Made by a program: the position numbers and the translations under genes. From Parerythrobacter lacustris (GTDB lineage Bacteria; Pseudomonadota; Alphaproteobacteria; Sphingomonadales; Sphingomonadaceae), in NCBI RefSeq assembly GCF_024626475.1, contig NZ_JANKHH010000004.1, forward strand, positions 1 through 64,000: 64,000 nucleotides of DNA, in the 5' to 3' direction. Shown one piece after another: positions 1 to 8,123 of this stretch. A model generated the notes under the pieces. The model was not told the origin of the DNA. It was given only the letters and a program-made list of their open reading frames with translations, and did not search any database. Numbering within the stretch: the stretch's first letter is position 1; every line of letters begins with the position of its first letter.

Positions 1-219
1 GGCGCATCCACACACGCTATGATCGCTGCGCGCATGCCTTCATGTCAGCAATATGCATCGCCGCAACCGTCATCTTCTGGCTCAATCAATGAGTCCTGAC
101 CCTAAACGACAGATGTCCAAGAACATTGGGAACCCAACCTGCGAAGGACACTCGTGACGAGGCCCATGGAGCAAGCCCCTCCGCCGGAAACGACGTTGGC
201 ATAACTGGGTCTTTCCTGC

Positions 220-495
220 TTAGACTTCAGCGGATGTTGTGCGTGTCTGTCTCGACTTTGATACCTTGCGGCCGTCAAATTCAAATTCCACTCCTTCGAT
301 CACATCGATAGATGTTGCTTGGTACTGATCAGGCATATTGCCCGTCAGCCAAGCTCGAATGCCGAAGCCCTTGGCAATTAGATCAGAAATAACCGACGGG
401 CCCTGCCGCAGATGCGAAAACAACAATCCGACCACCAATACGGCAAGCAATCCGACAAGGGCGAAGACCACAAACAGGGTCACCTCAACAACCAT
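220..495 (-). CDS. small membrane-anchored hypothetical protein
   Basis: A 91-residue protein I do not recognise. The N-terminus (about residues 4-26) is one continuous hydrophobic stretch rich in Val, Leu and Phe, which should act as a membrane anchor; the remaining two thirds is polar and ends in a basic segment (GRKVSKSRQTR). The ATG at 495 follows a GAGAGG ribosome-binding site only a few bases away, which supports translation. It stands alone: nothing on the same strand lies within 200 bases on either side. No known domain is visible, and the opposite-strand open frames over it look like shadows. Function unknown. Confidence 0.5.
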   Translation of the reverse strand: MVVEVTLFVVFALVGLLAVLVVGLLFSHLRQGPSVISDLIAKGFGIRAWLTGNMPDQYQATSIDVIEGVEFEFDGRKVSKSRQTRTTSAEV

Positions 496-699
496 TCATC
501 CTCTCCCTCGATGAAGTCGCGGCGATCGAAATTCATATAGGTCAGTTGGCCGATTTGGTTATAAAATGCAAGAACTGTTGATAAGTCTGGTGATAACGGT
601 GAGACGTTTAAGCAAATTTGCGCAGTTCACCTCGGAGCCCACCGACGGGGAATTTGAGGGGGATTTTGGGGGTAAGGAAATCCGGGGACGGTTTATTGA

Positions 700-984
700 T
701 TACTCCGCCCGCTCAATCAACGCCAGCGCTGTCTTAGGGTCAGCATCCACCATCCCCAGCAGCGTCCGTGCCGGGGCGTCGGGCGAGCGGCGGTGTTGCT
801 CCCAGTCGCGCACGGTGCCCACCGGCACGCGCAGTTTGGCAGCGAATTTCACTTGGCTGAGTTTGGTCTTGGCGCGGATGGCCTTGACGTCGGGGCCAGC
901 GGCGACGCGGCCCTTGCTGGTGTCACCTTCGGCATAGGCAATGGCATCGGCCAGCCCGGCTGCGATCTTTTCGAATGCTTTACC
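700..984 (-). CDS. HigA/NadS-type helix-turn-helix antitoxin
   Basis: Antitoxin half of a type II toxin-antitoxin operon. The 94-residue product has an N-terminal segment MGKAFEKIAAGLADAI typical of NadS/HigA antitoxins, and a C-terminal XRE-type helix-turn-helix (about residues 38-75, LSQVKFAAKLRVPVGTVRDWEQ) that would bind the operators upstream of the toxin and repress the pair. I chose the ATG at 984 because an AGGAGG site lies 10 bases upstream and because homologues begin this way; an in-frame ATG at 1041 overlaps the toxin stop (ATGA) and would add 19 residues. The toxin gene precedes it, the order usual for HigBA rather than for RelBE. Confidence 0.85.
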   Translation of the reverse strand, partial: GKAFEKIAAGLADAIAYAEGDTSKGRVAAGPDVKAIRAKTKLSQVKFAAKLRVPVGTVRDWEQHRRSPDAPARTLLGMVDADPKTALALIERAE

Positions 985-1037
985 CATGATCAATCGGCCT
1001 CCTGTCGCCGTGGTGTCGGGCTCAATGCCCAAACGGA

Positions 1038-1376
1038 TCATCCTGCGCCTAAACTCTCTCTCAATGACCTCGTCAGCGAGCGAAGCGCATTACGCTCGCC
1101 TTGGGTCAAATTGGCTTTCTCGTCCTTGCCGAACACGGTCAGCAGGAACACCGGAATGTCGCCGCCGCCGAAATACCAGACGATGCGATAGCCGCCGGAC
1201 TTGCCCTTGCCGCGACCTGCAAGTCGCGCTTTGCGGACGCCGCCCGTACCCTGCATCACATCGCCTGCCTCCGGATCGGCAGCGACGAGATCGACAGCAG
1301 CCGTTCTCTCCTCCTCGCTCATCTTTGCGTTCTTGGCGTCGCGCAGATAGCTTTCGGTTTCGATGACGGTCTGCAT
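1038..1376 (-). CDS. HigB/RelE-family toxin (mRNA interferase-like)
   Basis: 112-residue RelE/ParE-fold protein. The family motifs visible are the glycine-rich turn PGTGG-like segment ([21 protein letters not shown]), the core strand YRIVWYF, and the hydrophobic strand [19 protein letters not shown], a pattern shared by HigB/NadT toxins that cleave mRNA on the ribosome or inhibit growth by a related route. It is the first gene of the pair; its stop overlaps an in-frame ATG of the antitoxin reading frame by four bases, so translation is likely coupled. Regulation is readable: a sigma-70-like promoter and palindromic operators lie immediately upstream (1375-1440). The promoter position implies an almost leaderless mRNA. 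Activity is inferred from the family. Confidence 0.85.
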   Translation of the reverse strand: MQTVIETESYLRDAKNAKMSEEERTAAVDLVAADPEAGDVMQGTGGVRKARLAGRGKGKSGGYRIVWYFGGGDIPVFLLTVFGKDEKANLTQGERNALRSLTRSLRESLGAG

Positions 1377-1389
1377 ACCAGACTGGTAT
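1375..1389. promoter_or_regulatory. third palindrome overlapping the toxin start codon
   Basis: ATACCAGACTGGTAT is a palindrome of 7-bp arms around one base, unrelated in sequence to the two operators. It covers the transcription start region and the first bases of the toxin start codon, so it could be a second protein site or, in RNA, a hairpin at the extreme 5' end. Confidence 0.4.
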
Positions 1390-1416
1390 ATACGGCAATG
1401 CCGTAGAAGATATCAA
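1387..1416 (-). promoter_or_regulatory. promoter of the HigBA-type operon
   Basis: On the minus strand a -35 element TTGATA (1411-1416) is separated by 18 bases from a -10 element TATATA (1387-1392). The expected start of transcription falls about four bases before the toxin ATG at 1376, so the mRNA would have practically no leader and there is no Shine-Dalgarno sequence. Two of the palindromes listed separately overlap or flank the -10, as expected for autorepression by the antitoxin. Confidence 0.6.
1391..1405. promoter_or_regulatory. operator palindrome 1 of the HigBA-type operon
   Basis: TACGGCAATGCCGTA is a 15-bp palindrome with 7-bp arms around a single central base, located in the spacer next to the -10. 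A near copy occurs at 1426-1440, 35 bp centre to centre, so this is a repeated operator, most simply the HigA-type antitoxin site. Confidence 0.65.
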
Positions 1417-1425
1417 GAGGGAATG

Positions 1426-1440
1426 TGCGGCATTGCCGTA
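1426..1440. promoter_or_regulatory. operator palindrome 2 of the HigBA-type operon
   Basis: TGCGGCATTGCCGTA matches the first operator at 14 of 15 positions (on opposite strands) and lies just upstream of the -35. The repetition of the same palindrome on both sides of the promoter is the strongest evidence for antitoxin binding. Confidence 0.6.
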
Positions 1441-1547
1441 CTGCATATCTCTCCCAATCTCCCCGTCTCAATGAAAAGGACCGTAGGTGGGAACTCGGGG
1501 CTACTGTGTGATACGAAACTGGGGGCGTAGTACACCCACCCCTCAAT

Positions 1548-1567
1548 CCCCTCCCTCAAGGGAGGGG
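1548..1567. repeat. short C/G-rich palindrome
   Basis: CCCCTCCCT and AGGGAGGGG are perfect complements separated by two bases. It belongs to the same C/G-rich repeat type seen at 18244-18267 and inside ligA. It sits ten bases past the stop of the minus-strand gene at 1577-2491 and could end its transcript, but no T-run follows. Confidence 0.5.
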
Positions 1568-1576
1568 AGGCTATGA

Positions 1577-2491
1577 CTACCACCCCTCATCCTTCAACGT
1601 CCTGATCCTCGGCCCGCTCGGCTCGGGTGCCTCCGCATCCTCCTCCCGCCACCCCGGCGGGGGTAGCGTCATCGCGTTCTCCTCCTCCTCCGCCTCACGC
1701 CTGCGGGCGTGCATGGCCGCCTCTTCGGTCTGCTCGGCGGCGATCGTCACTTCGCTCGGCAGGTGGCTTTCCTCCTCGTATTCGCAGCCCAGGTCGCGGG
1801 CGCGCAGGCGTTGGTAGTGGCGGTAGGCGTCGCGGGTTTCGGGGGTGAGCGCGCGCCATTCCTCGCCGCGCGAGGCGAGGACGCGCTGGCGCAGCTCGCC
1901 CAGTTTCTGTTCGATCAGCCTGCGGCCCTCGACCGCGTTTTCCAGCCGCTTGCCGGGGAGCTGCGCCTCCCACTTCTTCTTCCATTTTTGGCGCCACTTC
2001 GCCTTCCATTTCTTCTTTAGCCGGCGCAGCTGCATCTTGCCCACCGCGCCCTTCTGGCCGGGGGCGGTTCCCCCAGAACCATCGGCGCCGTATTTCTCCG
2101 CCAGGCGGGTGCGCAGCATGAACATCACCAGCCGCTCGTTGTAGCGGCGGCGGGTGGCGACCAGTTCGCCGTGGTAATGGACCGTTTCCTCGGTGCCGTT
2201 GATCGCGCGGTCGATCGCCTCGTCCTCGATCCGGAGCATGCCGTAGGCGAGCGCGGCGTCCCACGCGGCGGCGAATTCGCGCGCGTCGGGCTGGCGGCGG
2301 AGCTGGTAGGCGCCGGTGGTCGCGCGGCCGACCTTTTTGCACGCAGCCTTGACCGAGCCGGAGTTCGCCAGGGCGTCGATGAAGTCGCGCTGGACGGCCT
2401 CGTTCCAGCCGTTCGAGCGTTGTTTCTGGCGCTCGACCGGGGCGAAAAGGGTGAGGGGGTTTGGGGCGGATTCGGGGGCGGTGTTGCTCAT
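1577..2491 (-). CDS. hypothetical protein with HTH-like N-terminus and Lys/Trp-repeat segment
   Basis: A 304-residue protein without a family I can name. Residues about 28-75 (NEAVQRDFIDALANSGSVKAACKKVGRA) look like a resolvase- or terminase-small-subunit-style helix-turn-helix. In the middle (about residues 153-175) is a run in which Trp recurs every three to four residues among lysines (KKKWKAKWRQKWKKKWEAQ), predicted to be a strongly basic amphipathic helix. The C-terminal third is charged, with Glu-rich stretches (AEEEENAM), and ends in EGW. The composition suggests nucleic-acid binding. It is not next to phage genes, so a terminase role is not supported. GC content matches the core genome. 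Confidence 0.65.
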   Translation of the reverse strand: MSNTAPESAPNPLTLFAPVERQKQRSNGWNEAVQRDFIDALANSGSVKAACKKVGRATTGAYQLRRQPDAREFAAAWDAALAYGMLRIEDEAIDRAINGTEETVHYHGELVATRRRYNERLVMFMLRTRLAEKYGADGSGGTAPGQKGAVGKMQLRRLKKKWKAKWRQKWKKKWEAQLPGKRLENAVEGRRLIEQKLGELRQRVLASRGEEWRALTPETRDAYRHYQRLRARDLGCEYEEESHLPSEVTIAAEQTEEAAMHARRREAEEEENAMTLPPPGWREEDAEAPEPSGPRIRTLKDEGW

Positions 2492-2658
2492 CCGCCAGTA
2501 TAGGCCACAAATATGGGTCTGTAGGACAGCACTTTTTGGTTAAGTTTGGACTCAGGCCGGGCGAGACATTAGGGGCGCGATTCCAGCCACCTGCCGGTCA
2601 AGCGCGGGGGAACCAGGGTACCGTCTTTCGGGTTGCACAGGGAAAGGGGGTTTTCACC

Positions 2659-3447
2659 GTGAGAATCGTTCGACTGTTGCTGGGCCTTGCCGCGCTGTTT
2701 GCGCCGGTGATGGCGCATGGGCAGGTGCCGAACGATGCGAAGGTGGAGATCCGCAACACCTCGGGCGAGGCGCGGCGGGTGTGCTTCTACAAGGGCCACG
2801 CCGACATCAACCTCGCGCCCGACGGCTGCGTGATGCTCGCGGCGGGGGAGACCAGGAGCTACGATCGCGGCGCGGCGGGGGATCGCGGGGCGTTCAAGGT
2901 CAAGGTGTTCAAGCCCGCGCTGTTCGACCAGTATCTCTATGCCCGCAAGCTGCCCGCCGATGCCGGCCGGCTGCTGCTCAAGGAGCGCGGGGGGTTCAGC
3001 TTCGTGCGTTATCGCAACATTGCGCCGCCGCCCGAGCAAGGGCCGCGTCAGATTTCGCTGTGCAACGCCAACCAGCCGCAATCGGTGTGGGTGGTGCTCG
3101 CGCTGCGCCATGCCGGGCGGCTGACCGCGAACGGATACTGGGAAGTAAAGCCGGGGGCATGCATCAACGTGCCATTCCACCGCTATTCCAATGCCCCGCA
3201 GACGGTGTTTCCGGAGGTGTTCTACTGGGCGCGGACCTATGGCGATACGCCGCTCTACTGGTCGGGCAAGCCGGGCGACGTGGCGATCTGCAAGCAGCGC
3301 GGCGAGTTCCGCAACGAATGGCGCGCACCCGCCGGTCAGGAGGTCGAGGAAGGCGCGGAGTGCGCGGGTGAAGGGAGCGAACTCGTCTTCACCCGCCGCC
3401 ACACCGCCGGCACGCCGCAAGGGCGGACCACGAGGCTGACGTTCTAG
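2659..3447 (+). CDS. secreted DUF1036-like protein
   Basis: 262-residue protein with a cleavable signal peptide at the N-terminus (VRIVRLLLGLAALFAPVMAHG). The mature part appears to contain two related halves; the second (about residues 130-175, LCNANQPQSVWVVLALRH then GYWEVKPGACINV) has the DUF1036 signature of a short cysteine-bearing motif followed by a W-x-x-x-P-G-x-C strand. DUF1036 proteins are exported proteins of unknown function. The start is a GTG at 2659, preceded by a GGAAAGGGGG site eight bases upstream; the open frame extends further 5' but without a signal peptide. Likely periplasmic. Confidence 0.7.
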   Translation: MRIVRLLLGLAALFAPVMAHGQVPNDAKVEIRNTSGEARRVCFYKGHADINLAPDGCVMLAAGETRSYDRGAAGDRGAFKVKVFKPALFDQYLYARKLPADAGRLLLKERGGFSFVRYRNIAPPPEQGPRQISLCNANQPQSVWVVLALRHAGRLTANGYWEVKPGACINVPFHRYSNAPQTVFPEVFYWARTYGDTPLYWSGKPGDVAICKQRGEFRNEWRAPAGQEVEEGAECAGEGSELVFTRRHTAGTPQGRTTRLTF

Positions 3448-3472
3448 CGCTGCGCAGGGCAGCGCCGGATTA

Positions 3473-3643
3473 TCAGACGGTGTTGCTTTCACCCATCTTG
3501 GTCGAGACCGTCCCGAAGGTGGTCGACAATTCGTTGCCCAGACCCTGCATTGCGGTGATCGCGGCAACCGCAATCAGCGCGGCGATCAGACCGTATTCGA
3601 TCGCGGTTGCCCCGCTTTCATCCTTGAACAAGCGTACCAGCAT
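3473..3643 (-). CDS. Flp-family type IVb pilin
   Basis: 56-residue pilin subunit. It carries the class IVb prepilin signature: a short charged leader (MLVRLFKDESG), then the mature N-terminus ATAIEYGLIAALIAVAAI with the invariant Glu at position 5 and the adjacent Tyr, followed by a hydrophobic helix. A prepilin peptidase would cut after the Gly. The ATG at 3643 has a GGGAG site seven bases upstream; an in-frame ATG at 3661 would add six residues and is less well placed. No tad assembly genes are present in the window, so this is an orphan copy here; the machinery must be elsewhere if it is functional. Confidence 0.85.
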   Translation of the reverse strand: MLVRLFKDESGATAIEYGLIAALIAVAAITAMQGLGNELSTTFGTVSTKMGESNTV

Positions 3644-3741
3644 GACTTTGCTCCCTGCCATTGAGAAACACAGATAGCGCCCGGTTGAGTTTCAGTGCGC
3701 TTACCTATGGTGGTTAAATTGGGGCTAACGACGATCGCGGG

Positions 3742-4266
3742 TCAGCCGAACTGCCGGTCCTCGTAGTCGAGCACCGCCTGCGCGCCCTGCTCGGCGTGGA
3801 GCCGCAGTTTCTCGAGTGCGGTCATGCAGCCCATCGCCATCCGCGTGACGTGCTCGCCATACTCGGCCAGCGGCATCGGCTCGTCGAACTGCGCCTCGAC
3901 CACCAGCCGGACGAGGCACGAACCGTCGCCGCGCGGCTCGATCTCGTGGCGCTCCTCGCTCCACACCAGCCGGCCGACCTTCTTCCGCGCCACCGCGCGA
4001 TAGGCATAAACCTCGCCCGGCACCGCCTCGCCGACGGTGATGTCGAACGGAAGATCGGCCATCTGCCACATGGTGAAGCAGTAATGATCCGGCCCGACCA
4101 GCGCGACACTGTGGCCGAGTTCGCGCTTGGCGCAGAGCTCGCTTCCGAAGTCGAGCAGGCCGTAGATGCGCTCGGCGCTGGCATCGATCTCTTCTTCGAA
4201 ATCGAAGGTTACCGGGCCCCGAGGCGCCATCTCGGGCGCGAACATCTGCTTGAACCGGTCGAACAT
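3742..4266 (-). CDS. SRPBCC/START-like family protein
   Basis: 174-residue protein. The segment VTFDFEEEIDASAERIYGLLDFG followed by alternating strands and a long C-terminal helix (AEYGEHVTRMAMGCMTALEKLRLHAEQ) is the usual layout of the SRPBCC (polyketide cyclase/START-like) fold, a cavity-forming fold that binds hydrophobic ligands. No catalytic residues can be assigned. AGGAGG lies seven bases before the ATG at 4266, with a second ATG directly upstream at 4269. It is transcribed divergently from the cyclase gene at 4360. The substrate is unknown. Confidence 0.7.
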   Translation of the reverse strand: MFDRFKQMFAPEMAPRGPVTFDFEEEIDASAERIYGLLDFGSELCAKRELGHSVALVGPDHYCFTMWQMADLPFDITVGEAVPGEVYAYRAVARKKVGRLVWSEERHEIEPRGDGSCLVRLVVEAQFDEPMPLAEYGEHVTRMAMGCMTALEKLRLHAEQGAQAVLDYEDRQFG

Positions 4267-4359
4267 CATGGATCCTCCTGCGCGCGCCATAGCCGCCCAA
4301 AGGCTAACGACTTGCAAACTCTCCCGCCGCCCATAGGGTGGGGCAGGGGGAGGCCTTGT

Positions 4360-6597
4360 ATGCTCGAGCGCCTGCGGCAGAGCCGCAACGGAACAGCAAT
4401 CGCGGTCGGCCTCGCGGCGATGCTCGCGGTCGCGCTGGTGCAATGGCTCGACCTGCGGCTGCTGCGCATCCCCAGCCTGCAACTGTTCGACCTCTACCAG
4501 CGCGCCGCCCCGCGCGACTATGGCGAGCCGCCGGTAAGGGTGGTCGATATCGACGAGGATTCGATCGAACAGCTCGGCCAGTGGCCCTGGCCGCGCAGCG
4601 ACATCGCGCGGCTGGTCGACCGGCTGGACCGGGCGGGCGCGGTGGTGATCGCCTTCGACATCGCCTTTGCCGAGGCCGATCGCACCTCGCCCGAACAGAT
4701 CGCTCAGGCGCTGCGGCGGCAGAGCCCCGAAAGCCCGCTGGCCGACCGGCTGGAGGAACTGCCCGGCAACGACGCGCTGCTGGCGCAAAGCATCGCGCGG
4801 GCGCGGGTGGTCAACGGCTATTTCCTGACCCGGGCGCAACGCGGGCGCGACTACGAGCCGCCGGTGGGCGTCGCGCTCGCCGGGACGCTGCTCGACAACT
4901 TCGTACCGCATTACGACGGCGTGATCGCCCCGTTGGCCGGGCTCGACGCAGGCGCAGCCGGCGCGGGCTTCCTGACCAAGGCGGAGGACGACGACGGGGT
5001 GACCCGCCGCGTCCCGCTGGTGGCGGTGCTGGGCGGCGCGCCGGTCACCTCGCTCTCGGTCGAGGCGCTTCGGGTGGCGCAGGGGGCGGGCACCACGCTG
5101 GTCAACGCCAGCGACGCCGCGAACGAGGACGGTTCGGCGCCCGGCGCGGTGGTCTCGCTCAGGATCGGCGACTACGTCGTGCCGACCACCGAAGCGGGCG
5201 AGCTGTGGCTGTGGTCCACCGGCCCGCGCGCCGAGCGCAGCGTTCCCGCGTGGAAAGTGCTGTCCGAAGCGACCTCGGCCGAGGAGCTGGCCGAGGAATT
5301 CGAAGACCGCATCGTCTTCGTCGGCGCGAGCGCCAGCGGGCTGCGCGATCTCGTGCTGACGCCGACCGGCCAGGTCGAACCCGGGGTGGTGATGCACGCG
5401 CAGGCGGCGGAGCAGATGCTCGCCGGGGCGTTCCTCACCCGGCCGGACTGGGCGCGTGGGCTGGAGAGTTTCCTCGTCCTGCTGCTCGGCGGCGGGCTGG
5501 CGTTACTGCTGCCCCGGCTCGGCGCGGTGCTCGGCGCGCTGGCGGGCAGTGCCGGGATCGCGCTGACCGGCGCGGGCAGCTGGTTCGCCTTCACCGGGCA
5601 AGGCTACCTGCTCGATCCGACCTATCCCGCACTGGCGCTGGTGGCGGTCTATGCGGTGCAGACGGTGTTCGCCTTCAACCGCGAGGAACGCCGCCGCGCC
5701 TATATCCACCAGGCTTTCGACCGCTATCTCTCGCCCGCGCTGGTGCGCCAGATCGCCGAGAACCCCGACAAGCTCGAACTCGGCGGGGAGGAGCGCGAAA
5801 TGACCGTGCTGTTCTGCGACATCCGCGGATTCTCGCGCATTTCCGAGGCGATGGGGCCGAAGCAGGTGATCGACTTCCTGATCGCCTTCCTCACCCCGAT
5901 GTGCGACGAGCTACTTGCGCGCAAGGCGACGGTCGACAAGTTTATGGGCGACGCGATCCTCGCCTTCTGGAACGCCCCGCTCGACGATCCCGACCACCCC
6001 CGCAACGGCGCGCTGGCCGCGCTGGCGATGATCGAGCGGCTGGACCGGCTCAATGCACAGATGGCGCGCGATCCCTCGGCCCCGTGGCCGGGCGAGGTCA
6101 AGATCGGGATCGGGATGAATTCGGGCCTGTGCTGCGTCGGCAATATGGGATCGAGCCAGCGGCTCAGCTATTCGCTGATCGGCGACACGGTGAACCTCGC
6201 CTCGCGGCTGGAGGGCATGTCCAAGACCTACGGCGTGCCCATCGTGATCGGCAGCGAACTTGCCGCGCAGCTCGGCGGCTTCGCGCTGCTCGAACTCGAC
6301 CGGGTGAGGGTGGTCGGCCGCGACGCGCCGGAGACGATCTACGCCCTGCTGGGGGACGCGGCGCTGGCGGATACCGCAGCGACGCAGTCGGTCGCGGCAG
6401 CGCATGGCGCGATGCTCGCCGCCTACCGCGCGCAGAACTGGGACACGGCGCTGGCGCTGCTGCGCGAGCATGCGGGCGCGCATGACGCGGCGGGGCTTTC
6501 GGCGCTGGCGGAGCTGTACCGGGAGCGGGGTGAGGCGCTGCGCGCCGAGCCACCGGGGGCGGAGTGGGACGGGGTGTATCAGGCGGTGAGTAAGTAG
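4360..6597 (+). CDS. CHASE2-domain adenylate/guanylate cyclase
   Basis: A 745-residue membrane sensor that should make cyclic AMP. Order of parts: one N-terminal membrane helix (residues about 11-30); an extracytoplasmic CHASE2 domain (to about 360, with the DIDEDSIEQLGQWPWPR signature); three membrane helices (about 370-430); then a class III nucleotidyl cyclase domain. Metal-binding Asp487 (FCDIRGFS) and Asp531 (DKFMGD) are present, as are the purine-specifying Lys527 and the IGDTVNLASRLE segment with its Asp, Asn and Arg, which points to ATP as substrate and an active enzyme. The start at 4360 follows GGGGGAGG. The remaining C-terminal tail resembles TPR helices. Confidence 0.9.
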   Translation: MLERLRQSRNGTAIAVGLAAMLAVALVQWLDLRLLRIPSLQLFDLYQRAAPRDYGEPPVRVVDIDEDSIEQLGQWPWPRSDIARLVDRLDRAGAVVIAFDIAFAEADRTSPEQIAQALRRQSPESPLADRLEELPGNDALLAQSIARARVVNGYFLTRAQRGRDYEPPVGVALAGTLLDNFVPHYDGVIAPLAGLDAGAAGAGFLTKAEDDDGVTRRVPLVAVLGGAPVTSLSVEALRVAQGAGTTLVNASDAANEDGSAPGAVVSLRIGDYVVPTTEAGELWLWSTGPRAERSVPAWKVLSEATSAEELAEEFEDRIVFVGASASGLRDLVLTPTGQVEPGVVMHAQAAEQMLAGAFLTRPDWARGLESFLVLLLGGGLALLLPRLGAVLGALAGSAGIALTGAGSWFAFTGQGYLLDPTYPALALVAVYAVQTVFAFNREERRRAYIHQAFDRYLSPALVRQIAENPDKLELGGEEREMTVLFCDIRGFSRISEAMGPKQVIDFLIAFLTPMCDELLARKATVDKFMGDAILAFWNAPLDDPDHPRNGALAALAMIERLDRLNAQMARDPSAPWPGEVKIGIGMNSGLCCVGNMGSSQRLSYSLIGDTVNLASRLEGMSKTYGVPIVIGSELAAQLGGFALLELDRVRVVGRDAPETIYALLGDAALADTAATQSVAAAHGAMLAAYRAQNWDTALALLREHAGAHDAAGLSALAELYRERGEALRAEPPGAEWDGVYQAVSK

Positions 6598-6937
6598 GTG
6601 GGGGAGTGTGGAGCGGGGCAAGATCGTTTCCACTGACGATGCCATATCAGACATTAGGCCTACGATTTATTGTTGCTAGCTGTTGGGCCAATTTTGGACC
6701 GGCAGCTCTATCAAAAAACAAAGATGACCTACCCTTGATCAAGTGGCTACTCTCGCCGCATAAACATCCAGATAAGCAACAATCGTGTCTTTGGACAATC
6801 GCGCTAGCGTCGTTGGAGAACAACGGTCACTTGATGAACATCGACCTTTCCTCCAACATTAGATGGTGACGGATTGGATTTACGACAAGCCGCGCGCGAC
6901 CCACGGCTGGTTCTTACACGAATGACAGGGGCCATAA
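6598..6937. other. 340-bp AT-richer stretch without a convincing gene
   Basis: This is the left edge of the AT-rich island. The only plus-strand frame (6606-6869) has no ribosome-binding site and an unlikely composition, and the minus-strand frames are equally poor. The base composition drops abruptly after the cyclase stop codon at 6597, which marks the junction with foreign DNA. I see no inverted repeat, integrase or tRNA fragment at this edge. Confidence 0.5.
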
Positions 6938-7864
6938 ATGGCGAGACCAAGTGCTTATCCGATTGTCGATCAATGTGAAAAGCTGGCTTTAATGGCCGCA
7001 AAGTTCCTTTGGGGTACGTACGAAAATTGGTGTTATGAGCTGGACGTTCAGAGTGTAAGTACAATTGCATCATGGAATAAGGGTAACGGCATTAGCGAAA
7101 ATTATAAAGCTAAGATTGTTAAAGCTTTGAATAAAAAAGGCTGTTCAATAAGTATTCACGATTTTATAACTATTAGTTATAAAAATTTCGCCGTAGTATT
7201 GGGAATAGATGATCCAGAAAGAGTGGACTCTATTATCCATGTTCATCGACTGAGTCGGCGTCGTCATTTCGGACAGGCAGGGCCAAGTGTCCCTGAAGGA
7301 GGGGTTGCAGAAGAACTTCTAGTAGGGGAATATGTCGGAGTATATTTATGTCACTCGACAACCGATGCAATCACTCATTCAATTGCAATAGAGCGATTTT
7401 CGATTTCTAAAGATGAAGTAAGTTCTGGCCTCATATTAAGTCAAATAAGAAATTATGTAACTGAGCGATCAGAGAGCGGACCATTGCGTAACAAGAACGG
7501 AAGAATGGTCGGGGAGATAGAATATGCAGATGCAGATTACACTAACTCCATTTACTATTTAATGGACGTTATTATACTTGAGTCAAATAAGATATTTTAC
7601 GGGTTATATACGGATATTACTGGTAGGCCAGTTAGAGAGGTGTTCTGCACAAAGTTTCTTTTATTCTCTTGGGATAATAAAGAATCTTTCCCAGATCGCT
7701 CTCATGAGGGCGAAGAACTCTATGAGTTGATGCTGCCATTCGTGAAGAACGACCTGAACGTGCGAGCTCGTCTCGTCGTCGAACCGCCTCCGTACGAGTT
7801 GCGGGCCGCGCTTCTCGGCGCGGTGCGAAGCGCAAGGATGGCACTAGAGCGTACAACGCTCTAG
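6938..7864 (+). CDS. unknown protein of an AT-rich island
   Basis: 308 residues, no family recognised. The AGGGG upstream of the ATG at 6938 supports the start. The N-terminal 90 residues (YENWCYELDVQSVST, then ISENYKAKIVKALNKKG) look like a small helical, possibly XRE-type DNA-binding, domain. From about residue 125 the sequence is rich in predicted strands (EYVGVYLCHSTTD, YFLMDVIILESNKIFYGLY-type), resembling the beta-rich effector domains fused to such regulators, but this is a guess. Codon use and GC are much lower than in the flanks, except for the last 40 codons, which return to high GC (EPPPYELRAALLGAVRSAR). The stop codon lies inside a perfect hairpin. Confidence 0.75.
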   Translation: MARPSAYPIVDQCEKLALMAAKFLWGTYENWCYELDVQSVSTIASWNKGNGISENYKAKIVKALNKKGCSISIHDFITISYKNFAVVLGIDDPERVDSIIHVHRLSRRRHFGQAGPSVPEGGVAEELLVGEYVGVYLCHSTTDAITHSIAIERFSISKDEVSSGLILSQIRNYVTERSESGPLRNKNGRMVGEIEYADADYTNSIYYLMDVIILESNKIFYGLYTDITGRPVREVFCTKFLLFSWDNKESFPDRSHEGEELYELMLPFVKNDLNVRARLVVEPPPYELRAALLGAVRSARMALERTTL

Positions 7865-7868
7865 TGCC
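7840..7868. terminator. hairpin spanning the stop codon of the island gene
   Basis: GGCACTAGAGCGT and ACGCTCTAGTGCC are perfect 13-bp complements with a three-base loop; the TAG stop at 7862-7864 is inside the right arm. No T-run follows, so this is either an atypical terminator or an mRNA 3' stabiliser. Confidence 0.5.
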
Positions 7869-8123
7869 ACAAGGTTAGCCGTGGGCGCCGCCCGGGCCGG
7901 GATCAGCGCGAAAAATTTTGGTCGCTTCCATTTCATCCTCCATGAACTGCTTCAGTGCCACGTCGACACTGACGAACTGTATCATTGACCTGCTCCAGAT
8001 AACAGTCAGCGTATTCCATAGAACATTCGGCGCATCCGATTGGATTTCGATCGCTTTTTCTCGGATTTTTCCACGGGCAGGTTCTGTGTCGCCGAGCATG
8101 ATTCGGCAGAAAGGAAAAACGAT

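Noticed and set aside
3449-3462. Hairpin GCGCTG..CAGCGC between the DUF1036-like gene and the Flp pilin gene
   Set aside because: The stem is short and not followed by T residues, and could occur by chance in high-GC DNA.
6606-6869. An 87-codon plus-strand frame after the cyclase gene
   Set aside because: No ribosome-binding site and a composition unlike real proteins; probably a chance frame in AT-rich DNA.
7875-8099. A 74-codon minus-strand frame in the AT-rich island
   Set aside because: Its amino acid composition is reasonable, but there is no ribosome-binding site before the ATG and no similarity to a known protein; left as an unproven candidate.
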